Positions 1 through 8,886 of a stretch of 40,479 nucleotides of DNA are shown here, piece after piece. The notes below the pieces were generated by a model, which made no database searches, was not told where the DNA came from, and was given only the letters and a program-made list of their open reading frames with translations. Numbering within the stretch: position 1 is the stretch's first letter; each line of letters begins with the position of its first letter. The position numbers were made by a program, and so were the translations under genes. Source of the DNA: Candidatus Gottesmanbacteria bacterium RIFCSPLOWO2_01_FULL_43_11b (GTDB taxonomy: Bacteria; Patescibacteriota; Microgenomatia; UBA10105; UBA927); assembly GCA_001780985.1 (NCBI GenBank), contig MFJV01000001.1, positions 259,570 through 300,048 on the forward strand, written 5' to 3'.

Positions 1-715
1 GCCTTCTGCCAAAAACTTCTTTAAACCACGCCCCGTGAGTGCCAGAACGAATTTCTTTAGCATAGGTCGGTGAAACGGTCGTGACGCAGTCTGCGTATTC
101 CATTCCTTCACGTAAGAGTTTCACCGATTGTCCGCTAAATTCGTGAAAGCGTGTCTCTGCCACCCCAAGTAAACGGGCAAGGGAAAGGGAAGCGTTGCCT
201 TGATATAGAAAATTATGGATCGTGAAAATGGTCCTCGTGCGAACAGATTCTATGGTTTTGGAACTTCTACCGACCTTACGCCGCTCCCCCAAAAGCAAGG
301 GGACAAGTGCCGTATGCCAATCGTTGACATGCACAATGTCGTAGGGGCCGCCGAGTTTTTCATTGGAAAAAAGATAAAATTCGGCGACTGCTTTACAGAA
401 AAACGCAAACCGCATTACACTCTCCGGGGCATCATAGTCATACAAGAGCGGATGGCGAAAAAGGTATACCGGAATATTGGTTCCGGGCAATATGGTTTGA
501 AAAACAAACACGAGTTCTCGTTTACCGTCAAAATCTACTGCAAGTTGGCCTATGCAGTGTACGACTTTCGTTTGAATTTTTGCATAATGGGGCATTGCTA
601 TAGCAACCTCCACCCTTTTTTTCTGGAGAGCAACCGGCAGGGAATAACTTACGTCCCCAAGCCCTCCCCGTTTAAAGAGCGTTGCGACTTCACTCGTGAC
701 AAATAACACGCGCAT
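1..715 (-). CDS. glgA: Glycogen/starch synthase-like glycosyltransferase (GT5), partial, runs off the window edge
   Basis: Minus-strand translation from ATG at 715: MRVLFVTSEVATLFKRGGLGDVSYSLPVALQKKRVEVAIAMPHY...YDIVHVNDWHTALVPLLLGE...TIFTIHNFLYQG; KxGGLGDV, HxNDWHT and TIHNxxYQG motifs of GlgA. Absent from the ORF track because the 3' end is outside the window. Confidence 0.85.
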   Translation of the reverse strand, partial: MRVLFVTSEVATLFKRGGLGDVSYSLPVALQKKRVEVAIAMPHYAKIQTKVVHCIGQLAVDFDGKRELVFVFQTILPGTNIPVYLFRHPLLYDYDAPESVMRFAFFCKAVAEFYLFSNEKLGGPYDIVHVNDWHTALVPLLLGERRKVGRSSKTIESVRTRTIFTIHNFLYQGNASLSLARLLGVAETRFHEFSGQSVKLLREGMEYADCVTTVSPTYAKEIRSGTHGAWFKEVFGRR

Positions 716-730
716 AGTTTTTACAAGTTT

Positions 731-1888
731 TTACAAGTTTTTACCCACCAATATTTTCTGGTAAACCGCTTCATAACCGTCAACCATTTTCTCGACAGCA
801 AAGTGCTCTTCTACATGTCGTCGACAGGCGGCCCGGTCGATTTCCCCAATTCGTTTGACTGCCTCAACAAGTCCTTCAATTCCCTGCTTTTTTATAACCC
901 AACTTCCCTTCCCAGACCGATTTTCATTATCAGGATCTATGATAAAGCCCGTTATCCCATCTTTGACTACTTCCGCAACACTCCCGCGATTGTACGCAAT
1001 GACCGGCGTCCCACAAGCCATAGCCTCTATCATAACCAAACCAAACGGCTCCTCCCATTTGATGGGAAAAAGGAGGCCTTTTGCACGCCCTAACAATTCT
1101 GCCCTACGACGAGTGGTAACCATACCTATTTTTTCGATATTCGGATCATCAAGAAAAGGTGCTACCGATGTACGATAGTACGGCGAGGCTTCTTGAGGCC
1201 CAGGAAACTGCGATCCGATACCCAAACGTTCATTGGTAATAACACAAGCTTTCATGGCATCGTCCACTCCCTTTTGGGGCACCAGGCGACCCAACCATAT
1301 AAATCCACTCCCTCCTTTGCCAACTGGAAATAAACTCGTATCGATTCCGTGATAGACCATACCGATCATATGGTAGCCCTCGTATGCCTGCTGTTGTGAG
1401 CGGCTTATGGCGACATATCGATGTTTTTTGAAATTATCGTAGAGCGCATATGCAAGGGTATCGCGCTCTGGTACAGAATCATGGAGGGTATATACCGTGG
1501 GAATTGGACGAAAAAAATCGTCAAAATAATGGGCGAGATCTTTTTGGTATATGTGAACAAGATCATACGTACCGGATTTGGCTTCATGGATAGCGCGAAC
1601 GAGAAGATCGATCTCATAATCCCGCCGTATTGCATCTATCATCCGTGCTGCCGGAAGGTCGACAATCTCTCCCTTCCCCATCACGCGGTCAAGGAGGGCT
1701 AAGAGGGCTTTGTTTCCAGGCAGTATTGTGGCCCGGGTCGGTACATCCGGGGTCGTTGCAAACGTTACGGTGTGCCCTTTTGCCACAAGGCCGTCGACGA
1801 GAGCAATCGATAAATCTCGCGGAGCAAAAATCATATGCCCGAAGCGGGGTGACATGTAGGCGTTCGGGCAAAGGAAAAGAATCTTCAT
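731..1888 (-). CDS. Glycosyltransferase family 4
   Basis: ORF 385 aa; GRLVPQKGVDDAM and EEPFGLVMIEAMACGTPVIAYNRGSVAEVV GT4 motif. Confidence 0.9.
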   Translation of the reverse strand: MKILFLCPNAYMSPRFGHMIFAPRDLSIALVDGLVAKGHTVTFATTPDVPTRATILPGNKALLALLDRVMGKGEIVDLPAARMIDAIRRDYEIDLLVRAIHEAKSGTYDLVHIYQKDLAHYFDDFFRPIPTVYTLHDSVPERDTLAYALYDNFKKHRYVAISRSQQQAYEGYHMIGMVYHGIDTSLFPVGKGGSGFIWLGRLVPQKGVDDAMKACVITNERLGIGSQFPGPQEASPYYRTSVAPFLDDPNIEKIGMVTTRRRAELLGRAKGLLFPIKWEEPFGLVMIEAMACGTPVIAYNRGSVAEVVKDGITGFIIDPDNENRSGKGSWVIKKQGIEGLVEAVKRIGEIDRAACRRHVEEHFAVEKMVDGYEAVYQKILVGKNL

Positions 1889-1902
1889 GGGCAGTTTAGA
1901 GG

Positions 1903-3138
1903 CTATCCCTCAATAAGCGGGATAAGCCGGTTTATTATGATGGTTTCAAGGCTATATTGTGTCCGAACGAGGCGGTTGAGACCAATGCCTGGAACAGTTT
2001 CCAGGTATTCATGAGCCTGTGTAGCTAGCTGTTGGGGGGTATGGGTCGTCGGTACGTACGTGAGCTGGTTACCGCCAATTTCATGAAATACCGCCAAATC
2101 CGATACCCAAATCGGCGTCTTGGTGAGTCCTGCCTCCAAAATGGGCAAACCAAAATTTTCTTGTTTAGAGAAGTAAAACACAAGATCAGCTATATCGTAG
2201 AGATCATGTAACTCTTGGTCTGTAAGGGCTCGCTTCACATGCTCTGCCAGAAAAAAAACATGATTACCCAGCGAGAGATCAGTCACTTTTTTCTTAAGTG
2301 TTTGAAAATATCCAGCCGTATCTCTGTGTTCCGATGGCTGGCCGCTTATGATATAGCGCAGATTGGGATAATCACGTACGAGCTCACTAACCACGTCCAG
2401 ACAGTAGTCTAAATTTTTTCTTTCCAAAATATTCACCGGCGTCAGGATAATCGGAAATGCCTCGAGTATGCGCTCTTTTTGCACAATATCCCAGATCGCA
2501 TCATCTATCTCAAGAAATCGTTTGATATGGAGCCCATCAGGGATCACGAGAAGTTTGACACGCGCAATCTGCATAATTTGCGTTAGCAACTTCTTGAATG
2601 TCTCTGAAATAACGACGTAGTTTGCTTGCAACATGGGAGTAATCAATAATTCTCGTATTTTGGTATCTAAAGTAATCCCTGGTTTGGGATCTACTACCCT
2701 CCCATTATCAATAAATGTCTGATCGTGAACCCAAATGATTATTTTTTTCTCCGGGTGCTTTTGTGAATACGATTTAAAGGCTGCAACAAAGGGCATATTG
2801 TGAATGAGAGTCATCATGTTATGAACAATAATGACATCGCGGTCTTTGAGGTTTTGCTCAAGCGTAGATTCAATTTGACCAGCAAGACGTGAGAAAGCGT
2901 CGTTGATTTGGCCGCCTGAAATAATGTGATCCTGGAGGCTTGGATCGAATCGGCGTAATGCGGCAAATTCAGGGATTTCTTTGAAGGCTATTTTAGGATC
3001 AGATTCAGCACCGGATCCGGCAAATACAGCAACTTCGTATCCCTTATCAGCTAAAATTAATGCGTGCTCGCGAATCAACCGCTCTACTCCACCCATTTTT
3101 GGCGGATATGCATAGTGTATGAGCGCAATTTTTTTCAT
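1903..3138 (-). CDS. Glycosyltransferase family 4
   Basis: ORF 411 aa; N-term YAYPPKMGGVERLIREHA, C-term ENFGLPILEAGLTKTPIW. Confidence 0.88.
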   Translation of the reverse strand: MKKIALIHYAYPPKMGGVERLIREHALILADKGYEVAVFAGSGAESDPKIAFKEIPEFAALRRFDPSLQDHIISGGQINDAFSRLAGQIESTLEQNLKDRDVIIVHNMMTLIHNMPFVAAFKSYSQKHPEKKIIIWVHDQTFIDNGRVVDPKPGITLDTKIRELLITPMLQANYVVISETFKKLLTQIMQIARVKLLVIPDGLHIKRFLEIDDAIWDIVQKERILEAFPIILTPVNILERKNLDYCLDVVSELVRDYPNLRYIISGQPSEHRDTAGYFQTLKKKVTDLSLGNHVFFLAEHVKRALTDQELHDLYDIADLVFYFSKQENFGLPILEAGLTKTPIWVSDLAVFHEIGGNQLTYVPTTHTPQQLATQAHEYLETVPGIGLNRLVRTQYSLETIIINRLIPLIEG

Positions 3139-4205
3139 CGAATAATTACCTCGTTATAGAGTTTTTCGTAGTCATCTGCCATTCTGGATTTACTGAATCG
3201 AGTTACTGCATCTTTTCGACACTCTTCAGAACTAATTTGAGATAGTTTGGATAGTTTGTTTATAAATCCATCTACTCCCTCACTTACTTCTACTACAAAC
3301 CCATTCTTAGTATCTATAACTATTTCAGATACACTCCCACGATTGAATGCAACCACCGGAGTTCCACAAGCCATAGCCTCTGCCATGACTAAACCGAACG
3401 GTTCTTCCCAGTTTATGGGGAAAAGAAATGCTTTGGCGCCCTGAAATAATTCGCGCATCTGTTCTCGTGTGAGCAATTGCTCGCTTGAAACGTCACCGAC
3501 AAATTCGATTTTGTCAGACAAATGAGGTTTGATTAACGTTTCAAAAAATGCCGAATCTTCAACATTTCCGACAATTTTAAGCCTATCACCGGTTTTTTGA
3601 GCTATTTTGATAGCGTTTACAACACCTTTTGGGTCGAGAAAATTACCCTTCTCGTTTTTTGCCTTACTCATGCGACCTACGAACAACAAATAATCCCTTA
3701 CGGCATTTCCCGGTATAAAGAACTCAGTATCAATACCATTGTGAATAACCGGTATGTCGAGGCCGGAGAGTTTTTTAGCTGATTCTGAAATCGCTACAAG
3801 GTGTGCCTCGAGAAATAGCTTCAGTGTGTCTGCCATTTCAGGTGTCATTTGAGCGTGAATTGTGGTTACAAGCGGTGTTTTAAATGAGGCTAAAAGTGCA
3901 AGAAATTCAGGATACATGTGGTTATGGATGATATCGAAATCATCTGTCACCATTTTTATCATCTTCGTTAAATACGCGCTATGTTGGTAGAAAGGGTTCT
4001 CTGCCGCAGGTAGGAAATTTAACGCTTTTGGTATGACTCCAACAACCTCTGCTCCCGGAACTACCGAATCGGCTGTTCCAAAAATCGTGATCTTGTGTCC
4101 TCGTTTGATAAGTTCCGAGACAAGATCAAAAATCACCCTCGGCCGGCTGGCAGTCACGTCAGGAGTAATTGCTCGTTTAAGGGGAGCCAGAATTGCAATA
4201 CGCAT
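3135..4205 (-). CDS. Glycosyltransferase family 4
   Basis: ORF 356 aa; EEPFGLVMAEAMACGTPVVAFNRGSVSEIV; overlaps the next gene by 4 nt. Confidence 0.9.
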   Translation of the reverse strand: MRIAILAPLKRAITPDVTASRPRVIFDLVSELIKRGHKITIFGTADSVVPGAEVVGVIPKALNFLPAAENPFYQHSAYLTKMIKMVTDDFDIIHNHMYPEFLALLASFKTPLVTTIHAQMTPEMADTLKLFLEAHLVAISESAKKLSGLDIPVIHNGIDTEFFIPGNAVRDYLLFVGRMSKAKNEKGNFLDPKGVVNAIKIAQKTGDRLKIVGNVEDSAFFETLIKPHLSDKIEFVGDVSSEQLLTREQMRELFQGAKAFLFPINWEEPFGLVMAEAMACGTPVVAFNRGSVSEIVIDTKNGFVVEVSEGVDGFINKLSKLSQISSEECRKDAVTRFSKSRMADDYEKLYNEVIIR

Positions 4206-4235
4206 GTGTTTTCATGGTAATTCATCCCAATGAGC

Positions 4236-4264
4236 TTGACAAGGCAGAGAGAGAGGGATAAACT
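4236..4264 (+). promoter_or_regulatory. Sigma70-type promoter TTGACA-N17-TAAACT
   Basis: TTGACA 4236-4241, TAAACT 4259-4264; start codon immediately downstream (second ATG at 4274). Confidence 0.6.
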
Positions 4265-4609
4265 ATGGGCCATATGCCAAATGCAGACAGCAGACCAGGT
4301 TTTATACAACCAATTCAGCCTCAAGACCAATGGACGGCAAAACTATATGAAAAATATGGGTTTATCACACCTCCATCACTTGAGGAACTCGAACTTAAAG
4401 TAACACAAATGCTTGAAGATCCCCTTGAAGCACTCTCTGCTGCCGAAATGATGCTCGGACGAAGAGTTGATGCACAAGATAAAGAGGTTACTCCAATTTT
4501 ATTTAACCTTGGCCTTTCCGGCGCAGAAAAATTCGGTTTATTGTTAATACAGAAAACCCTTGAGGCAAATCCTACCGGTCAAACAGCAAAGTTTAAACTT
4601 CGTAAATAA
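4265..4609 (+). CDS. Hypothetical protein (start may be ATG 4274)
   Basis: ORF 114 aa with promoter-like sequence upstream; no recognised family. Confidence 0.65.
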   Translation: MGHMPNADSRPGFIQPIQPQDQWTAKLYEKYGFITPPSLEELELKVTQMLEDPLEALSAAEMMLGRRVDAQDKEVTPILFNLGLSGAEKFGLLLIQKTLEANPTGQTAKFKLRK

Positions 4610-4618
4610 CCAAAAGCC

Positions 4619-4903
4619 TTACTTCCATTGCATCTCTTCCCGCACTTTTTCAGCGAGGAATATCTTCATGAGGCTCTGGTAGGGCACATCACGCTTGTTG
4701 GCAAGCGATTTCACCTGCGCAAGAAGCCATGCCGGCAGCCGTAAAGAAATCGTGTCAGTTGATGGCTTGAGATTAGGAAACACGCTCCAGCGGGCTTTTG
4801 ACCAGTCAATATAGTCAGTTGAACTGTGCGTTGCCCAAAAATCCCGCTCTTCATCTTCGAACTTAAATATGGGTAAAGTTTTAAATTTTTTTTGCTTTTT
4901 CAT
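4619..4903 (-). CDS. brnA: BrnA-like CopG/RHH antitoxin
   Basis: EDEERDFWATHSSTDYIDWSKA...ISLRLPAWLLAQVKSLANKRDVPYQSLMK; overlaps brnT-like gene. Confidence 0.8.
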   Translation of the reverse strand: MKKQKKFKTLPIFKFEDEERDFWATHSSTDYIDWSKARWSVFPNLKPSTDTISLRLPAWLLAQVKSLANKRDVPYQSLMKIFLAEKVREEMQWK

Positions 4904-5183
4904 ACATCCTCCTTTCTTTTTTATCCATGAGTCGAGCTGATATAATTCTGACTTTCCTCTTCCTCACGGTAAACACGATAAAGAGCAGCCGCGTTGCTCC
5001 TGTCTCACCCATTACCTGGTACCGCATTTCTCCTTTTGAATGAACTGTGTCTTGTAAGAGTAATAACGGCTTGTGGACAAAGATCTCTTCCGCTTCTTTA
5101 TTGGTTACACCATGTTGCCGTTCATTTTTATCAAAGTTTCCGGTATCCCACTCAAAAACTAATGGTTCCGGCAGAATGTCCAT
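4881..5183 (-). CDS. brnT: BrnT-family toxin
   Basis: FEWDTGNFDKNERQHGVTNKEAEEIF...RLLFIVFTVRKRKVRIISARLMDKKERRMYE. Confidence 0.85.
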   Translation of the reverse strand: MDILPEPLVFEWDTGNFDKNERQHGVTNKEAEEIFVHKPLLLLQDTVHSKGEMRYQVMGETGATRLLFIVFTVRKRKVRIISARLMDKKERRMYEKAKKI

Positions 5184-5189
5184 GTGAAA

Positions 5190-5219
5190 AGTATATGATA
5201 GTCATATACAATTTGTCAA
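5190..5219 (-). promoter_or_regulatory. Promoter TTGACA-N18-TATACT of brnTA-1 overlapped by perfect operator-like inverted repeat
   Basis: -35 at 5214-5219, -10 at 5190-5195; GTATATGA-TAG-TCATATAC at 5191-5209. Confidence 0.75.
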
Positions 5220-5231
5220 GTGGTGTGCGTT

Positions 5232-6458
5232 CTATTTGCCGTTGTTTGGCTTCGGAGCGGCTTTGACAAGACGGAGATACTCTTTTGTCGTAAATGCGTA
5301 GCGGTGGTAGATACGGGCAAATTTCTCAGCAATTTTATCCCATGTAAACTTGGACGCTACTGTTTCATACGCGCGCTCTGTCATTTTCTGCCGTAGTGCA
5401 TCGTTTTCCAAAAGTAAGTTTACTTTTTCAGCAATTTCTTTAGCATTCCTTGCACGCACGAGAAAGCCGTTATACCCGTCTTTTACAATGCTTGCAACGC
5501 CGCCTTTTCGTGTTGCAATCACAGGTGTTCTTCCTGCCATCGCTTCAAGTATCACTAACCCCAATGGTTCATGCCACGTAGATGGCGCAACATACACGTC
5601 TGCACGATTGTAGAATGTTTTAAAGTTTACCTGTTCTTTCGGGCTCATGTATCCTAAAATCTTCACGTTTGTAAGTTTATATTGCTTAATAAGATTTTCA
5701 AGATTGTTTCGCTCCGGACCATCACCGAGAATAATGACTTCCCCATGGATTAATCGCGCGGCTTTAATGAGAATGTCCACCCCTTTATGCTCTGTAAGAC
5801 GGCCGGTAAATAGCACTACCTTTTTGCCGGCCAGATTATATTTTTTGTTGAGAAGACTGATATTTTCTTCTTTTCTTTCGTATTCAGACAAATACACACC
5901 GCCCGGTATGGTCCGAATTTTTCTCGCCCACTCCGGCCCAAACATTTTGAGAAACCACCTACGGGTAAAATTGCTGTTTGCCGTCACCATAGCGCACACG
6001 CGCACCGCATCTTTGATAAGACCAATGAGGCGCTTGTCGCGGTTGAGATAATGGAGATCACTCCCGTGAGTTGTAACGATAAAACGAATTCCATAGAAAA
6101 TTTTTGCTAAACGGGCAACTGGCGGTAAGAACGCGGTATGAAACGCATGGATAATTTCCGGTTCAAATTCTTTAACCGCAGCAATGGTGGTGTCGATGTA
6201 GCTTGTGTAAATTTTGGATAGTTCCACGCCGGTCATTTCTTCATATTTTTTCGCGTTGGGAAGCTCGGGGTTACCGACAAACACGCCCATCTGCGGCGGT
6301 TTGACGAGAAATTGTTTGACTCCTTCAAGTTTTCGTTTTTCCGGAGAAACGATTGCAACTTCATGACCATCTTTCACCATTTCTTTTGAAAGAGCCCGCA
6401 ACCACGCACCACTTCCATTACCCCACAGAGGAAACATGTAGAGGAACATGATTTTCAT
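5232..6458 (-). CDS. Glycosyltransferase family 4
   Basis: ORF 408 aa; GRLTEHKGVDILIKA...HEPLGLVILEAMAGRTPVIATRKGG. Confidence 0.9.
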   Translation of the reverse strand: MKIMFLYMFPLWGNGSGAWLRALSKEMVKDGHEVAIVSPEKRKLEGVKQFLVKPPQMGVFVGNPELPNAKKYEEMTGVELSKIYTSYIDTTIAAVKEFEPEIIHAFHTAFLPPVARLAKIFYGIRFIVTTHGSDLHYLNRDKRLIGLIKDAVRVCAMVTANSNFTRRWFLKMFGPEWARKIRTIPGGVYLSEYERKEENISLLNKKYNLAGKKVVLFTGRLTEHKGVDILIKAARLIHGEVIILGDGPERNNLENLIKQYKLTNVKILGYMSPKEQVNFKTFYNRADVYVAPSTWHEPLGLVILEAMAGRTPVIATRKGGVASIVKDGYNGFLVRARNAKEIAEKVNLLLENDALRQKMTERAYETVASKFTWDKIAEKFARIYHRYAFTTKEYLRLVKAAPKPNNGK

Positions 6459-6558
6459 TGTGCCGAGATTATACTTGACGCCTCATGTGGAATACAAGGA
6501 AGAAAAGGATTGTCAGAACAACCCACTTGTTCACTTACCAAAGCTAACCGGAACACAT

Positions 6559-6891
6559 TCACTGTGTCCTCTCAAAAATAATCTCGCCGCTCTTACTCGT
6601 AACTGTTGTCCCGACACTAATTTCTACCCGGTTAACAGAGGTATTAGTTAAATCAAATTTATCCACAACATCTCCTTTGTTAACTTCTTGAAGATGAATT
6701 GGGGGCGGATTCGGATCTATTTCTAAGCTTATAGAATGTTCATCGTCGGCGAAACTGATTATCCGTTGTTCCACTATTACGTCGTGTATCTTATTTGTTT
6801 TAATACCATTCCATGTGGCAAAAAGAGATTCTATACCAAGGCGCGTATATCCTTCTGGATTTCTTAATCTTGCATGTATTGTCATATTCAC
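6559..6891 (-). CDS. Hypothetical protein
   Basis: ORF 110 aa overlapping the GT26 stop by 4 nt. Confidence 0.55.
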   Translation of the reverse strand: MNMTIHARLRNPEGYTRLGIESLFATWNGIKTNKIHDVIVEQRIISFADDEHSISLEIDPNPPPIHLQEVNKGDVVDKFDLTNTSVNRVEISVGTTVTSKSGEIIFERTQ

Positions 6892-7607
6892 CTCCCGTTC
6901 CTGGCAGGGGATAGCCTGTATAGTAGCACATTTTTCATAAATTCAAAAAGCGCGAGCTGACGCTTCCATCGCCAGGGTTCACGAAACAATCGCCAGGCCC
7001 ATTCAAACCCTATCAATCTAATAAATAGTGGTGCACGAGGAATATGCCCGGCGATGATATCAAACGAACCGCCTACGGCCATGAGAATGAGCGGAGTTGT
7101 TAGCCTGCCTGCCGGCGAGGCAGGTTGTAAGTTATTCGTTGTCAGTTCTTCAATGAAGTATTCTTGTTTCGGTGCGCCAAGGGCTACAAATACAATTTTC
7201 GCTTTTCGTATATCTCCGACAGAGCCGGTAAGACCTGGATATTTTTTTTGTAAGCACTCGAGGGCTTCGACTGCTACTCTGCCCTTTCCGCCAATAAGTC
7301 CGATTCTATAGCCCCACTTTGCAGCCATTTCTACCACGTCTTCCATAAATTCTACCCCTGCAATTCTTTGAATTCCCAATGTGAGTGCGATTCCAATGCC
7401 GTCCGGGAGCGATAGATCGGCCCGATTGAGGATATCAGCAAAACGTTTATTTTTTTGTGCAAAGACCACTTGTTCGGGGTTTGGAGTAACAATAATTAAT
7501 GGTTTTTTCGCTTTTGATCGTAGATACTTTTCAATATACTCTAAGATTTCATTTTTTTTATTCTTCGTTATCGAAATTCCCAGTATTTTTACCGCATTTA
7601 GACTCAT
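6888..7607 (-). CDS. WecG/TagA/CpsF family glycosyltransferase (GT26)
   Basis: ITPNPEQVVFAQ...ADLSLPDGIGIAL...VFVALGAPKQEYFI...AVGGSFDIIAGHIPRAP. Confidence 0.9.
   Translation of the reverse strand: MSLNAVKILGISITKNKKNEILEYIEKYLRSKAKKPLIIVTPNPEQVVFAQKNKRFADILNRADLSLPDGIGIALTLGIQRIAGVEFMEDVVEMAAKWGYRIGLIGGKGRVAVEALECLQKKYPGLTGSVGDIRKAKIVFVALGAPKQEYFIEELTTNNLQPASPAGRLTTPLILMAVGGSFDIIAGHIPRAPLFIRLIGFEWAWRLFREPWRWKRQLALFEFMKNVLLYRLSPARNGR
7104..7124. repeat. Short GC-rich palindrome CCTGCCT-GCCGGCG-AGGCAGG inside GT26 CDS
   Basis: 7-bp arms, 7-nt centre; encodes part of NLQPASPAGRLTT. Confidence 0.7.
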
Positions 7608-7798
7608 AGTTTTCTAAATAAGTTATCAACTTAAGTACCTATGCATACGAAATAGTACGATTGAGCACAAAATATTGTATCTATTTTTTTCATTTGTCTA
7701 TATCTTCATTTTCTGAATATATAGTTATAGGTCTATATGCTAAGTGGACAAAATTTGAGGTTTTTTAACCAAAGTTTTCATTTTTTATTTTTTATAGG

Positions 7799-8809
7799 CT
7801 ATCTTCTACTTATACTTCTCTTGTAGAGCTCAATATTTTCAATGGCAACCCCGGTCCCCCTCACTACACAAAGAAGTGGTTCTTCCGCTACATGAGCAGG
7901 GACTCCTGTCATCTGCGTCATAAGTTTGTCAAAATTTCGAAGTAGACTTGTCCCTCCGGCCATAACGATTCCTTTATCAATAATATCGGCAGCAAGCTCC
8001 GGAGGAGTATTTTCAAGAACAGCTTTTACCGCTCCTATGATTTGGTGAAGCACCGGGGCAATTGCCTCTGTTGCTTCACGAGCAGTAAGTGTAACCATGC
8101 GAGGAAGTCCGGTGATTGCGTCGCGACCGCGAACTTCCATTGATTCAGAATTCTCTACAGGTAATGCATCTCCAATGGTGATTTTAATCGTCTCCGCCAT
8201 CCGCTCACCGATAATGAGGTTGTATTTTTTCTTGACAAAATTTGCAATCGCCTCATCAATTTTGTTGCCAGCGACCCGTGCACTATGGTGGGCAACAACC
8301 CCGCCTAAGGAAATAACCGCTGCCTCAGTACTGCCCCCTCCTATATCGACAATCATGCTCCCGGAAGGTTGCGCGATGGGAATTTTAGCCCCGATTGCTG
8401 CTGCCAATGGTTCTTCTATAAGGTAAGCAACACGTGCTCCTGCTGAAAGTGTCGCGTCCAACACTGCTCTGCGTTCAACTTGAGTTACTCCAGTAGGCAC
8501 ACAAATCATGACTTCCGGCCGAAATAGTCGGCTTTTCCCGACCGTGCGGTCAATAAAATATGCAAGGAGTGCTTCAGTAATGCGATAATCTGCAATAACG
8601 CCTTCGCGCATTGGGCGCGTTGCCATGATATTTACTGGTGTTCTCCCGAGCATTTCCTTCGCCTCATTTCCTACAGCGACTACCCGATTATCATCAAGTG
8701 TGACTGCAACGACCGTGGGTTCATTCAGGACTACCCCTACTCCGGCAAGCCAGACTAAACTATTGGCAGTACCTAAATCTATTCCGAGTCTCTTTGTCAT
8801 TCCAAACAT
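7799..8809 (-). CDS. mreB: Rod shape-determining protein MreB
   Basis: LGIDLGTANSLVW, MIVDIGGGSTEAAVISLGG, GIVMAGGTSLLRN actin/HSP70-fold motifs. Confidence 0.95.
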   Translation of the reverse strand: MFGMTKRLGIDLGTANSLVWLAGVGVVLNEPTVVAVTLDDNRVVAVGNEAKEMLGRTPVNIMATRPMREGVIADYRITEALLAYFIDRTVGKSRLFRPEVMICVPTGVTQVERRAVLDATLSAGARVAYLIEEPLAAAIGAKIPIAQPSGSMIVDIGGGSTEAAVISLGGVVAHHSARVAGNKIDEAIANFVKKKYNLIIGERMAETIKITIGDALPVENSESMEVRGRDAITGLPRMVTLTAREATEAIAPVLHQIIGAVKAVLENTPPELAADIIDKGIVMAGGTSLLRNFDKLMTQMTGVPAHVAEEPLLCVVRGTGVAIENIELYKRSISRR

Positions 8810-8847
8810 AGTGGTATTCTACCACACCACGGCGTATATCAATCCTA

Positions 8848-8877
8848 TTGATATATCGGGGCTCAAGCCGCTATAAT
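8848..8877 (+). promoter_or_regulatory. Promoter TTGATA-N18-TATAAT upstream of PEGA-domain gene
   Basis: -35 8848-8853, -10 8872-8877, ATG at 8887. Confidence 0.6.
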
Positions 8878-8886
8878 AATGTCAGT

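Noticed and set aside
215-706. 163-aa plus-strand ORF
   Set aside because: Antisense to the clear GT5/GlgA reading frame on the minus strand.
803-1899. Multiple small ORFs on both strands opposite or out of frame with the GT4 gene
   Set aside because: Overlap a strongly supported GT4 CDS; shadow ORFs.
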